A DNA stretch of 64,000 nucleotides. It comes from Aestuariibaculum lutulentum (GTDB lineage: Bacteria; Bacteroidota; Bacteroidia; Flavobacteriales; Flavobacteriaceae). The stretch lies in NCBI RefSeq assembly GCF_032926325.1, contig NZ_CP136709.1, forward strand, positions 2,636,501-2,700,500, written 5' to 3'. The translations under genes and the position numbers were made by a program. A model generated the notes under the pieces. That model made no database searches. It saw nothing but the letters and a program-made list of their open reading frames with translations, and was not told where the DNA came from. Of this stretch, positions 1 to 8,215 are shown in pieces (the stretch's first letter is position 1; every line of letters starts with the position of its first letter).

Positions 1-639
1 ACGTCCGATTTTTTCTTTCAGAATATTTTTGAAAACATAGATCAGTCACAACGCGGAGGATTACTATCCTCAGTATTCGTATTATCATTATTATTAATGG
101 CCAATGGGGTTAGTGCAGTCTTTTCAGGTTTTGAGAATTCCTATCACGAACAACTCACCAGAAGTGTATTTCGTCAGTATCTGTATGCTTTGAGTGTGGC
201 TTTAATATTAACGTTCTTATTAATATTGACCATAGCATTTTTAGGGTATTTTCAGATTTACGTAGTTCAGCGATTGTTTGATACTTTAGAGAATAAAGGT
301 TATCAGGTAGCGGCGCAAAGCGTATTTTGGTTTAATGCGGTAAAGTATGTGTTCTTTATATTTATGGTATATATAGCTACAGCTACCTTATATTATTTTG
401 GAACAAAAGAGGGACGACATTCAAGTTTCTTTTCAGTAGGCGCCTTATTTACAACCATATTAGTTTTAGTGTCTTCTTATCTTTTTGGTGTTTATATAGA
501 AAATTTCAGTCAGTATAATAAACTCTACGGATCTATTGGGGCACTATTAATTTTATTGTTTTATCTGTGGCTTAACGCAAATATTTTACTTTTGGGCTAC
601 GAATTAAATGCCTCCTTAAATAAACTTCGAAAACGCTAA
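1..639 (+). CDS. YihY/BrkB family inner-membrane protein (5' end missing)
   Basis: The reading frame is open from base 1, so the gene begins upstream and at least 212 C-terminal residues are present. Several hydrophobic segments are visible: one around the first 35 residues, one near LILTIAFLGYFQIYVV, one near YVFFIFMVYIATATLYYFG, and a pair at the end ending in LLGYELNASLNKLRKR. The closing stretch IGALLILLFYLWLNANILLLGYE is typical of the YihY/BrkB family (formerly annotated as RNase BN), whose function is still unsettled. The gene stops 6 bases before priA, so the two are probably co-transcribed. The family call rests on pattern recognition of the C-terminal half only. Confidence 0.85.
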   Translation, partial: TSDFFFQNIFENIDQSQRGGLLSSVFVLSLLLMANGVSAVFSGFENSYHEQLTRSVFRQYLYALSVALILTFLLILTIAFLGYFQIYVVQRLFDTLENKGYQVAAQSVFWFNAVKYVFFIFMVYIATATLYYFGTKEGRHSSFFSVGALFTTILVLVSSYLFGVYIENFSQYNKLYGSIGALLILLFYLWLNANILLLGYELNASLNKLRKR

Positions 640-645
640 ATATTT

Positions 646-3102
646 ATGCAGCATTTTATAGATGTTATTATTCCTGTACCGTTACAAAAACTATTCACCT
701 ATAGTATAACGGCAGCCGAAGCCGATTTTTTAAACGTTGGTATGCGGGTATCGGTGCCTTTTGGAAAATCGAAAATCTACACAGGTATTGTTTATAAGAT
801 ACATCATGAAGCCCCGGAAGTTTATGAAGCAAAAGATATTCATCAGATTTTAGATGAAACGCCAATTGTAAACGAAAAGCAATTACAGCTTTGGCAATGG
901 CTGTCCAGTTATTATATGTGCACTTTAGGGGATGTCATGCGAGCGGCGTTGCCAAGTGCTTTTATATTAGAGAGCGAAACCATTATTACAAAAAACAGTG
1001 AAAAGGAAATTGATGAATCTATTTTAAAAGATGATGAGTTTTTGGTTTTCGATGCATTGCAGTTTCAGTCGTCATTAAAGATTCATGATATTTCTAATAT
1101 TCTGGGAATTAAGAATGCTCTACCTATAATAAAACGCCTCATTGAAAAGGAAGTTATTATTGTTGAAGAAGAGGTATACGAGAAGTATAAGCCTAAATTG
1201 GTTCGCTATGTGAGACTTCATAATAGTTATACTTCTGAAGTCGATTTGCATCACTTATTAGACGATTTAAGTCGTGCACCAAAACAGCACAAGGTAATTA
1301 TGACGCTGTTTTCGCTTTCCGCTTCCACAAAGAAGCCTGTAAAGGTGGCCGATTTAAGTAAGGCTAGTGGTGCATCTTCATCAATTGTTAAGGCTTTAAT
1401 AGATAAAGGTATTCTTGAAGAATATTTTATACAAACCGATAGGGTTGAGTTTGAAGGTGAAGGTGATAACGCAGCGACAAAGCGGTTAAACGAATATCAG
1501 GAAACGGCATTAAGCCAGATAAAAGAATCATTTAATACACAGTCTGTTGTTTTATTACACGGTGTAACATCATCGGGAAAAACAGAGGTTTACGTAAAAT
1601 TGATTGAAGAAGCTTTAAATAGAGAAGAGCAAGTATTGTATTTGTTGCCTGAAATAGCGTTAACAACCCAGTTAATTACCCGATTACAAAACTATTTTGG
1701 AGAACAGGTATCTGTGTTTCATTCTAAGTATTCAACTCACGAGCGTGTTGAGGTTTGGAATAATGTTTTAAATAATAGTCACAAAGCGCAGGTAGTTTTA
1801 GGGGCGCGTTCCTCTATATTTTTACCATTTAATAATCTTGGATTAATTATTGTTGATGAAGAACACGAGCAATCTTTTAAGCAATTCGATCCGGCACCAC
1901 GATATCATGCCAGAGATACGGCTGTAGTTTTGGCACATTTTTATCAGGCTAAAACCTTATTGGGTTCGGCGACACCAAGTTTGGAAAGCTATTTTAATGC
2001 GAAACAAAATAAATACGGTTTTGTTGAAATTACCACGCGTTATAATAATGTGCTAATGCCAGATATGGAGTTGGTGGATATAAAAGATAAGCATAAGCGC
2101 AAAAAAATGAAAGGGCATTTTAGCGATCGGTTGATTGAAGAAATGACCGAAGCGCTTAGTGAAGGTTTTCAGGTTATTTTGTTTCAAAACCGTCGTGGGT
2201 TTTCGCCAATAGTAGAGTGTAATACCTGCGGTCACTCACCGCAATGCCCGAATTGTGATGTGAGTTTAACGTATCATCGTTATAAAAACCAATTGCGTTG
2301 TCATTATTGTGGTTATGTGATGGCGATGCAGGATAATTGTATGGCCTGCGGAAGTCCTGAAATTGATAGTAAGGGATTTGGAACGGAACAGATTGAAACC
2401 GAAGTGAAAGCATTGTTTCCAGACTATAAAGTGGCTCGAATGGATTTAGATACCACACGTGGTAAGTATGGTTACGAAAAAATAATTACCGCTTTAGAGC
2501 AGCAGGAAATCGATATTCTGGTTGGGACTCAAATGCTAACCAAAGGGTTGGATTTTAGAAACGTAAAACTTGTGGGTGTTATGAATGCCGATAATATGCT
2601 CAACTTTCCTGATTTTAGAGCGCACGAGCGTAGTTTTCAATTAATGCTTCAGGTGGCGGGAAGAGCAGGACGAACCGATGTACGTGGAAAAGTATTGATT
2701 CAAACGTATAATCCGCATCATAATATTTTGCAACAGGTATCGACCAACGATTACATATCTATGTATAACGAACAAATGGATGAGCGTTATAATTTTAAAT
2801 ATCCGCCAGTTTATAAACAGATTAAAATTACTTTAAAACATAAAGATTATTTAAACGTTGAGAATGCTTCTATCTGGTATGCGAAATCTCTACGTAACGC
2901 ATTTGGAGATTATGTATTGGGACCAGAATCGCCACCTGTGGCCAGGATTCGAAATCAATTTCATAAAAATATACTAGTGAAAATTCCGAAGAAGCAGTCG
3001 TTGGCTAAAACAAAAGAAGCTATTATTAAAATTAATAACAGCTTCTTGAGTATAAAAGATTTTCGATCAGTTAAGGTGGTGTTAAATGTTGATAACTTTT
3101 AA
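646..3102 (+). CDS. priA: Primosomal protein N', replication-restart helicase PriA
   Basis: This 818-residue protein has the full PriA layout. An N-terminal DNA-binding domain begins FIDVIIPVPLQKLFTYS. The superfamily 2 helicase core has a Walker A motif GVTSSGKTEVY near residue 307 and a DEEH box near residue 404. A zinc-binding insert lies at about residues 525-570, with paired cysteines in CNTCGHSPQCPNCD, CHYCG and CMACG. Motif VI is seen in QVAGRAGR. PriA reloads the replicative helicase at collapsed forks. Length is slightly above the E. coli protein (732 residues), as is usual in Bacteroidota. The ATG at 646 follows the upstream stop by 6 bases. Nothing unusual. Confidence 0.98.
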   Translation: MQHFIDVIIPVPLQKLFTYSITAAEADFLNVGMRVSVPFGKSKIYTGIVYKIHHEAPEVYEAKDIHQILDETPIVNEKQLQLWQWLSSYYMCTLGDVMRAALPSAFILESETIITKNSEKEIDESILKDDEFLVFDALQFQSSLKIHDISNILGIKNALPIIKRLIEKEVIIVEEEVYEKYKPKLVRYVRLHNSYTSEVDLHHLLDDLSRAPKQHKVIMTLFSLSASTKKPVKVADLSKASGASSSIVKALIDKGILEEYFIQTDRVEFEGEGDNAATKRLNEYQETALSQIKESFNTQSVVLLHGVTSSGKTEVYVKLIEEALNREEQVLYLLPEIALTTQLITRLQNYFGEQVSVFHSKYSTHERVEVWNNVLNNSHKAQVVLGARSSIFLPFNNLGLIIVDEEHEQSFKQFDPAPRYHARDTAVVLAHFYQAKTLLGSATPSLESYFNAKQNKYGFVEITTRYNNVLMPDMELVDIKDKHKRKKMKGHFSDRLIEEMTEALSEGFQVILFQNRRGFSPIVECNTCGHSPQCPNCDVSLTYHRYKNQLRCHYCGYVMAMQDNCMACGSPEIDSKGFGTEQIETEVKALFPDYKVARMDLDTTRGKYGYEKIITALEQQEIDILVGTQMLTKGLDFRNVKLVGVMNADNMLNFPDFRAHERSFQLMLQVAGRAGRTDVRGKVLIQTYNPHHNILQQVSTNDYISMYNEQMDERYNFKYPPVYKQIKITLKHKDYLNVENASIWYAKSLRNAFGDYVLGPESPPVARIRNQFHKNILVKIPKKQSLAKTKEAIIKINNSFLSIKDFRSVKVVLNVDNF

Positions 3103-3131
3103 TTGAGAGACGACTTAACTAAGTTTGGGAC

Positions 3132-3827
3132 TTAAATATTGTTTAAGGCGTCTACCAAAAGTGTCTTCTTATTTCTACTTAAAGGAATTTCGTAGGCACC
3201 AACTTCAACATTTTTACTGTTATATCTGTCTATTTTATCCAGATTAACAATATAAGATTTGTGAATTCTTAAGAATTTATTCTCAGGTAATTCTTTTTCA
3301 AAAGATTTCATTGTAGATAGTACCACTAAACTGGTTTCTTCGGTAACTAATTTTACGTAGTCACCTAAAGCTTCTATCCACTTAATGTCTTTAATATAAA
3401 CTTTACGTTTTTTAAGATTACTTTTAACAAAGATGTGTTCACCTTCTTCTTCGTTAAAATCCTGAATCAACTTATGTTGTTCTAAAGCTTTTTCGACAGA
3501 TACATTAAAACGCTCTCGGGTAATTGGTTTATGTAAGTAATCGGTAGCATCGTAATTGAATGCTTTAAAAGCATACTCGGTTTTACCGGTTACAAAAATA
3601 ATTTGAGGCTTGTTGTTTAATACATCTAAAAGCTCAAAACCATTAAGTACAGGCATTTCAATATCTAAGAAAATTAAATCTACCTGATGTGTGTTTAAAC
3701 CATTTTTGGTTTCTAAAGCACTACTGTACTCTGCTATTAAGTTAAGATTTGGGTGGTTCTCTACTAACTTAACAATAGAAAGACGTTGTATTGCTGAATC
3801 GTCTACTACTACACAGTTTAAAGTCAT
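3132..3827 (-). CDS. LytTR-family response regulator
   Basis: A 231-residue two-domain regulator. Residues about 1-115 form a receiver domain: an acidic pair in VVDDS near the start, the phosphoacceptor Asp in LIFLDIEMP (about residue 56), and the conserved Lys in LHKPI. Residues about 130-231 form a LytTR DNA-binding domain (IKWIEALGDYVKL, KSFEKELPENKFLRIHKSYIVNLDKI). No sensor kinase lies next to it, so its partner must be elsewhere. It is convergent with priA (29 bases between stops). A promoter match lies 32-62 bases upstream. The family is certain; the regulated genes are unknown. Confidence 0.93.
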   Translation of the reverse strand: MTLNCVVVDDSAIQRLSIVKLVENHPNLNLIAEYSSALETKNGLNTHQVDLIFLDIEMPVLNGFELLDVLNNKPQIIFVTGKTEYAFKAFNYDATDYLHKPITRERFNVSVEKALEQHKLIQDFNEEEGEHIFVKSNLKKRKVYIKDIKWIEALGDYVKLVTEETSLVVLSTMKSFEKELPENKFLRIHKSYIVNLDKIDRYNSKNVEVGAYEIPLSRNKKTLLVDALNNI

Positions 3828-3858
3828 AACATTTCAATTATTTCGGTTAAGATATCGA

Positions 3859-3889
3859 CAATAGTACGAAAAAATCCGCTAAAAACCAA
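3859..3889 (-). promoter_or_regulatory. Promoter of the LytTR regulator gene
   Basis: On the minus strand a TTG (3887-3889) is followed by 20 bases and TACTATTG (3859-3866), one mismatch from the Bacteroidota -7 consensus TAnnTTTG. It lies 32 bases upstream of the ATG. Confidence 0.55.
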
Positions 3890-3976
3890 AAAACATCGTT
3901 AAAATGTATTTTTTAACAAATTTTTAACAGCTGTTTTCTGCGACAAATATAAAGTAAAAAATCATTTTAAATATAG

Positions 3977-4007
3977 TTGTTTTATATGGAATTAATAGTT
4001 ATTTTTG
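3977..4007 (+). promoter_or_regulatory. Promoter of the rpsF-rpsR-rplI operon
   Basis: TTG at 3977-3979, a 20-base spacer, then TATTTTTG at 4000-4007, a perfect match to the Bacteroidota housekeeping -7 element TAnnTTTG. The start codon of rpsF is 34 bases further on. Confidence 0.75.
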
Positions 4008-4041
4008 CACCCAATTTTTTAAACAATTAAAAACGATTTTT

Positions 4042-4380
4042 ATGAATCATTATGAAACTGTTTTCATCTTGAATCCCGTTTTGTCTGAAGACCAGATAAA
4101 GGAAACAGTAAAGAAATACGAAGATTTTCTTGTTTCTAACGGTGCAAAGATGGTATCAAAAGAAGATTGGGGACTAAAAAAATTAGCTTACCCAATTCAA
4201 CACAAAAAAAGTGGATTCTATCACTTATTTGAGTACACTGTAGAAGGAGAAGTAATCAACGCTTTAGAATTAGAGTTTAGACGTGATGAGCGTTTTATGC
4301 GTTACTTAACTGTAAGTTTAGACAAGCACGCTGTGGCTTGGGCTGAGAGAAGAAGAGAAAAACTAAAACAAAAAGCGTAA
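4042..4380 (+). CDS. rpsF: 30S ribosomal protein S6
   Basis: A 112-residue protein with the S6 opening (NHYETVFILNPVLSEDQI), the WGLKKLAYPIQHKKSGFYHLF core and the FRRDERFMRYL stretch. S6 binds the central domain of 16S rRNA together with S18, whose gene follows directly. It is first in a three-gene ribosomal operon with its own promoter at 3977-4007. Only 2 bases separate it from rpsR, so translation is probably coupled. Confidence 0.98.
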   Translation: MNHYETVFILNPVLSEDQIKETVKKYEDFLVSNGAKMVSKEDWGLKKLAYPIQHKKSGFYHLFEYTVEGEVINALELEFRRDERFMRYLTVSLDKHAVAWAERRREKLKQKA

Positions 4381-4382
4381 TT

Positions 4383-4679
4383 ATGTCATCTATAGAGCAA
4401 CAATCTAAAGGGAAAAAAGACGGAGAAATCAGATATTTAACTCCGCTTAATATTGACACTAATAAAACGAAAAAATACTGTCGTTTTAAAAAGTCTGGTA
4501 TTAAATACGTAGACTACAAAGATCCAGATTTCTTATTAAAGTTTGTAAATGAGCAAGGTAAAATCTTACCTCGTCGTTTAACTGGAACTTCATTAAAGTA
4601 TCAAAGAAAAGTATCTGTAGCTGTAAAAAGAGCTCGTCACTTAGCTTTAATGCCATACGTAGCAGATTTATTAAAATAA
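4383..4679 (+). CDS. rpsR: 30S ribosomal protein S18
   Basis: A 98-residue S18. The diagnostic segments are YCRFKKSGIKYVDYKDPDFL, then ILPRRLTGTSLKYQRKV and the basic C-terminal stretch KRARHLALMPYVADLLK. S18 pairs with S6 on the platform of the small subunit, and the rpsF-rpsR gene order is conserved in many bacteria. The gene lies 2 bases after rpsF and 13 bases before rplI. Confidence 0.98.
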   Translation: MSSIEQQSKGKKDGEIRYLTPLNIDTNKTKKYCRFKKSGIKYVDYKDPDFLLKFVNEQGKILPRRLTGTSLKYQRKVSVAVKRARHLALMPYVADLLK

Positions 4680-4692
4680 AATACCGATAACA

Positions 4693-5139
4693 ATGGAACT
4701 TATATTAAAACAAGACGTTGAAAATTTAGGATTTAAAGACGATGTTGTAACAGTTAAGAACGGTTATGGTAGAAACTTTTTAATTCCTCAAGGAAAAGCT
4801 ATTTTAGCTACAGTATCTGCAAAGAAAGTTTTAGCAGAGAACTTAAAGCAAAGAGCTTTTAAAGAACAAAAATTAGTTGATGATGCTAACAAATTAGCTG
4901 AAGCATTAAGAGCTTTAGAAATTAAAATAGCAGCAAAAGTAGGAGCAGGAGATAAATTATTTGGTTCTGTAAACAACATCGACGTAGCTGAAGCTTTAGA
5001 ACAAGCAGGTCACGCTATCGAGAAAAAATTCATTACTGTTGCAACAGTAAAACGTACTGGTAAGTATAACGCTGCCGTTCGTTTACACAGAACAGTTAAT
5101 GTAGATTTAGAATTTGAGGTTGTTGCGCAAGCAAACTAA
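4693..5139 (+). CDS. rplI: 50S ribosomal protein L9
   Basis: A 148-residue L9 with the N-terminal 23S rRNA-binding domain (MELILKQDVENLGFKDDVV, GYGRNFLIPQGKA), a long alpha-helical connector (about residues 45-75) and the C-terminal domain (GDKLFGSVNNIDVAEALEQAG). It is the last gene of the operon and is followed 20 bases later by a strong terminator. Confidence 0.98.
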   Translation: MELILKQDVENLGFKDDVVTVKNGYGRNFLIPQGKAILATVSAKKVLAENLKQRAFKEQKLVDDANKLAEALRALEIKIAAKVGAGDKLFGSVNNIDVAEALEQAGHAIEKKFITVATVKRTGKYNAAVRLHRTVNVDLEFEVVAQAN

Positions 5140-5159
5140 GATCAAATATAAAATTATGA

Positions 5160-5187
5160 AAGCCTCAACATTGTTGAGGCTTTTTTT
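5160..5187 (+). terminator. Intrinsic terminator of the rpsF-rpsR-rplI operon
   Basis: A nearly perfect inverted repeat (GCCTCAACA / TGTTGAGGC, almost no loop) is followed by seven T, 20 bases after the rplI stop. Confidence 0.85.
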
Positions 5188-5240
5188 ATGCAGTATTTAG
5201 GTGATTATAAAACTATATATTAGCAATTAATAAAGAACAA

Positions 5241-5708
5241 ATGAAATATTCAAGACTTACAAAAGAGCAATTTGAAGAATTACACCAGGAGTTTATTAAC
5301 TTTTTAGCCACGCAATCCATCACATCGGATGAATGGACAAACCTTAAAGCTAATAAACCTGAATTAGCTGAAGCAGAATTAGACGTTTTTAGTGATTTAA
5401 TTTGGGAAGGTGTATTAAACAAAGCTGAATATTTAGAGCACATATCGTCGCAGCACATGTATTTATTTCATTTAGATGAAGATCAAATGCATGCTATTGT
5501 GTTAAACATTAAAAACGATGTCGATATAACCACAGAGGAAGGTTACGCCTGGCTTCGTGAAAATTTAATGGATGAGAATGTTGAGTTTTTACAAGCTGAT
5601 AAGGATTATACCGACGATAAAAATTTAGATAAGTTTAAAATGATAGAACAGGGAGCCGTAATAACAAAAGGTGATTTGTTTAAATATTTTGATAAGCTTA
5701 TCAACTAA
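5241..5708 (+). CDS. Small conserved Flavobacteriia protein (DUF6495-like)
   Basis: A 155-residue acidic soluble protein without signal peptide or membrane segment. I recall this family only as a domain of unknown function (DUF6495) widespread in Flavobacteriia. Sequence hallmarks are the start MKYSRLTKEQFEELHQEFI, a central HISSQHMYLFHLDEDQMHAIVL and the end GDLFKYFDKLIN. It lies alone between the rplI terminator and hisS, reading the same way. No catalytic motif is evident. The family number is from memory; the gene itself is clear. Confidence 0.8.
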   Translation: MKYSRLTKEQFEELHQEFINFLATQSITSDEWTNLKANKPELAEAELDVFSDLIWEGVLNKAEYLEHISSQHMYLFHLDEDQMHAIVLNIKNDVDITTEEGYAWLRENLMDENVEFLQADKDYTDDKNLDKFKMIEQGAVITKGDLFKYFDKLIN

Positions 5709-5715
5709 AATCCAT

Positions 5716-5723
5716 TATTTTTG
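5716..5723 (+). promoter_or_regulatory. Putative -7 element for hisS
   Basis: TATTTTTG matches TAnnTTTG perfectly, 57 bases upstream of the hisS ATG. The nearest TTG (5689-5691) is 24 bases away, longer than usual, so the -33 part is uncertain. Confidence 0.45.
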
Positions 5724-5780
5724 TGAGCGTTGTTTTTAAAGGCAACCCAACGTTATTAAATAATTTCAACAGAATTTTAA

Positions 5781-7151
5781 ATGGCTCAAAAACCAAGCAT
5801 TCCAAAAGGAACCAGAGATTTTAATCCGGAACAGGTCGCAAAACGTAATTATATTTTTAATACCATTCGTGGTGCATTCGAAACTTTCGGATTTCAACCA
5901 ATTGAAACACCAAGTTTTGAAAACTCTGAAACTTTAATGGGGAAGTATGGCGATGAAGGTGATCGTTTGATTTTTAAGATTTTAAATTCAGGAGATTATT
6001 TATCGAAAACTGATAGTGAAGCTTACGACGCAAAAGACTCACAAAAATTAACTTCAAGTATTTCTGAAAAGGCTTTACGTTACGATCTAACTGTACCTTT
6101 TGCACGTTACGTTGTGCAACACCAAAACGAAATAGAATTTCCTTTTAAGCGCTACCAGATTCAGCCGGTTTGGCGGGCCGATAGACCTCAAAAAGGTCGT
6201 TTTAGAGAGTTTTACCAATGCGATGCCGATGTGGTAGGTAGTGATTCTTTATGGCAAGAAGTGGAGTTTATTCAGCTATACGATGCTGTTTTTACAGCTT
6301 TAAAACTTGAAGGCGTTACCATAAAAATTAACAACCGTAAAATATTATCGGGGATCGCCGAAGTTATTGGAGCTCACGATAAGTTAATTGATTTTACGGT
6401 AGCCTTAGATAAACTTGATAAGATAGGAGAGGAGAAGGTAAAAGAAGAAATGCGCTCTAAAGGTATATCTGAAGAAGGTATTTCTAAACTACAGCCATTA
6501 TTTACTTTAACAGGTTCTTTCGAAACTCAGATAGAATCTTTAAAATCTATTTTATCATCTTCAGAAGAAGGAACAAAAGGAATTGAAGAATTAGCTTTTA
6601 TTAACCAAGCCATTTCAGAATTAGGATTAAATACCGCCGCTTTACAGTTAGATGTGACTTTAGCTAGAGGACTTAACTATTATACTGGAGCTATTTTTGA
6701 AGTCGCTGCACCAAAGTCCGTTCAAATGGGATCGATTGGAGGTGGTGGCCGCTACGATGACTTGACGGGTATCTTCGGACTTAAAAATGTAAGTGGAGTT
6801 GGAATCAGTTTTGGTTTAGATCGCATTTATTTGGTATTAGAGGAACTGAATTTATTCCCGGAAACGGTAACTAAAAATGTAGAAGTACTCTTCATAAACT
6901 TTGGTGATAAAGAAGCTTTATTCAGTTTAAAAGCAATAAAAGCGTTAAGAATAAATGGTATTAATGCAGAGCTGTATCCTGATTCTGCCAAAATGAAAAA
7001 ACAAATGAATCACGCCAATAAACGATTGATTCCATATGTTGTTATAGTAGGAGAAGAGGAAATGATGTCTAATACTTTTATGCTGAAAACTATGAGTACA
7101 GGAGATCAGCAAAAATTGACTGTTGATGAATTAATATCGAAATTAAAATAA
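5781..7151 (+). CDS. hisS: Histidyl-tRNA synthetase
   Basis: A 456-residue class II aminoacyl-tRNA synthetase that charges tRNA-His. Motif 1 region: PKGTRDFNPEQVAKRNYIF. Motif 2: RYQIQPVWRADRPQKGRFREFYQCD. The histidine-specific segment is seen as ARGLNYYTGAIFE, and motif 3 as GGGGRYDDLTGIFG followed by GVGISFGLDRIY. The C-terminal anticodon-binding domain covers about residues 365-456. The opening PKGTRDF fits the ATG at 5781. It appears to be a single-gene unit ending in a terminator. Confidence 0.97.
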   Translation: MAQKPSIPKGTRDFNPEQVAKRNYIFNTIRGAFETFGFQPIETPSFENSETLMGKYGDEGDRLIFKILNSGDYLSKTDSEAYDAKDSQKLTSSISEKALRYDLTVPFARYVVQHQNEIEFPFKRYQIQPVWRADRPQKGRFREFYQCDADVVGSDSLWQEVEFIQLYDAVFTALKLEGVTIKINNRKILSGIAEVIGAHDKLIDFTVALDKLDKIGEEKVKEEMRSKGISEEGISKLQPLFTLTGSFETQIESLKSILSSSEEGTKGIEELAFINQAISELGLNTAALQLDVTLARGLNYYTGAIFEVAAPKSVQMGSIGGGGRYDDLTGIFGLKNVSGVGISFGLDRIYLVLEELNLFPETVTKNVEVLFINFGDKEALFSLKAIKALRINGINAELYPDSAKMKKQMNHANKRLIPYVVIVGEEEMMSNTFMLKTMSTGDQQKLTVDELISKLK

Positions 7152-7153
7152 AA

Positions 7154-7183
7154 AAAAGCTCTAAAGAAATTTAGAGCTTTTTT
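7154..7183 (+). terminator. Terminator after hisS, probably bidirectional
   Basis: GCTCTAAA-GAAA-TTTAGAGC hairpin with an A tract before and a T tract after, immediately downstream of hisS. The A tract would act as a U tract for the converging gene ending at 7249. Confidence 0.8.
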
Positions 7184-7248
7184 AGTTAATTATGAAAAGT
7201 GACTAACTCAAATAATTAAACTTCTTAGCAGAGTCTTTATTTTTTTGA

Positions 7249-8031
7249 TTAGTGAATGATTAGTTGTTTTGTAGTTTGCCCGATATCTGTAATAACGTTA
7301 ACAAAAACCAATTGATTTGTCATTTGATTTATTGGCATTTTTAAAGAACGATTATTTATACTTTTCGATGTAAATAATCTTTGTCCACTTACATTGGTTA
7401 ACGCAATTTCTTTTATAGTAGCCAATCCATTAGTGTTAATGTATAATTCTTTAGAATTCTTTAAATATTGAATTTTAGTATTTTTTAATATTTCATCTTC
7501 TGTAGATAATGTTTTCGCTACCGAAGAGGATGAAGTAGTATTTTCACTCTGAAACGCTAAATAGAATCTATTAGTATATTCGCCTTTACCTACATGAGAT
7601 TTAAAATTTGATTCATTTATTTTGGTATATGTATTTTCCGTAGCATCAAAAACAAAAACAGCGATAGGATTTTCAAAATTTTCTGTAGTATCAAGAGAGA
7701 TTTCAAAATCCTCTTCCTTAGACATAAATAACCATAAAGGATATTTTTTATTGTCATCAAACGCACCTACACCTTGAATAATGCATTTGCGATCATCTAC
7801 TTTCCAACTTAAATCGTAGGGATATGAATCTCTATTTAGAGCATCATAGCCGTAATCATAACTGTCACTAGCGGAATTATCTTTGGTAAATCCAATTAGT
7901 AAGTGTCTTGTGAATTTGCCAGGAACACTAAAATCTATTCTAACTCTTTGAATATTTTGGGCAATTAGTTTTGTTGTCAAACAACTTCCCAATAAAAGTA
8001 GAAGAAAGTATCTGTGTAACTTTTTTTTCAT
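7249..8031 (-). CDS. Secreted protein with T9SS tail; stand-alone copy of the giant adhesin's tail module
   Basis: A 260-residue protein. Residues 1-24 are a signal peptide (hydrophobic LLLLGSCLTTKLIA). The mature part aligns over its whole length with about the last 235 residues of the giant adhesin encoded just upstream (8216-23692). Shared segments include IQR(V/L)R, the pair FTKDNSASDSYDYGYDA and FTADNSANDEYNYGYDA, GxFD(D/E)NK(K/Q)YP, and (E/N)YT(N/D)RFY. The last about 75 residues resemble a type A T9SS sorting domain, ending in TKQLIIH. It is therefore expected to cross the outer membrane through the PorSS. No enzyme signature is visible. The function is unknown; it may be a companion or leftover of the adhesin. 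Confidence 0.8.
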   Translation of the reverse strand: MKKKLHRYFLLLLLGSCLTTKLIAQNIQRVRIDFSVPGKFTRHLLIGFTKDNSASDSYDYGYDALNRDSYPYDLSWKVDDRKCIIQGVGAFDDNKKYPLWLFMSKEEDFEISLDTTENFENPIAVFVFDATENTYTKINESNFKSHVGKGEYTNRFYLAFQSENTTSSSSVAKTLSTEDEILKNTKIQYLKNSKELYINTNGLATIKEIALTNVSGQRLFTSKSINNRSLKMPINQMTNQLVFVNVITDIGQTTKQLIIH

Positions 8032-8077
8032 GTGAGCTTAGGTTATGGTTGATTGGAATGCTAATATAAATCATTTT

Positions 8078-8118
8078 AATAAAAAAATCTATGAAAAGCA
8101 CAAAAAATCGATAAAATG
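8078..8118 (-). promoter_or_regulatory. Upstream element shared with the giant adhesin gene
   Basis: On the minus strand this 41-base stretch, 47 bases before the ATG of the 260-residue gene, resembles 24002-24041 upstream of the adhesin gene. Both carry a C(A/G)TTTTATCG(A/G) core, a T tract, TGC and AT(A/G)GAT in the same order. I infer a shared promoter or regulator site; the AT-rich background makes this tentative. Confidence 0.4.
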
Positions 8119-8163
8119 TGTTTTTTTTGTAGCTTATTTCTTCTTTCTTTAGTGTTAGTTAAT

Positions 8164-8196
8164 AAAAAAACCATCCTGAAAGGATGGTTTTTGTCG
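8164..8196 (-). terminator. Terminator of the giant adhesin gene
   Basis: AAACCATCC-TGAA-GGATGGTTT hairpin with T tracts on both sides, 20 bases beyond the adhesin stop codon at 8216. Confidence 0.8.
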
Positions 8197-8215
8197 TTTT
8201 AGAATTATAAAATGT

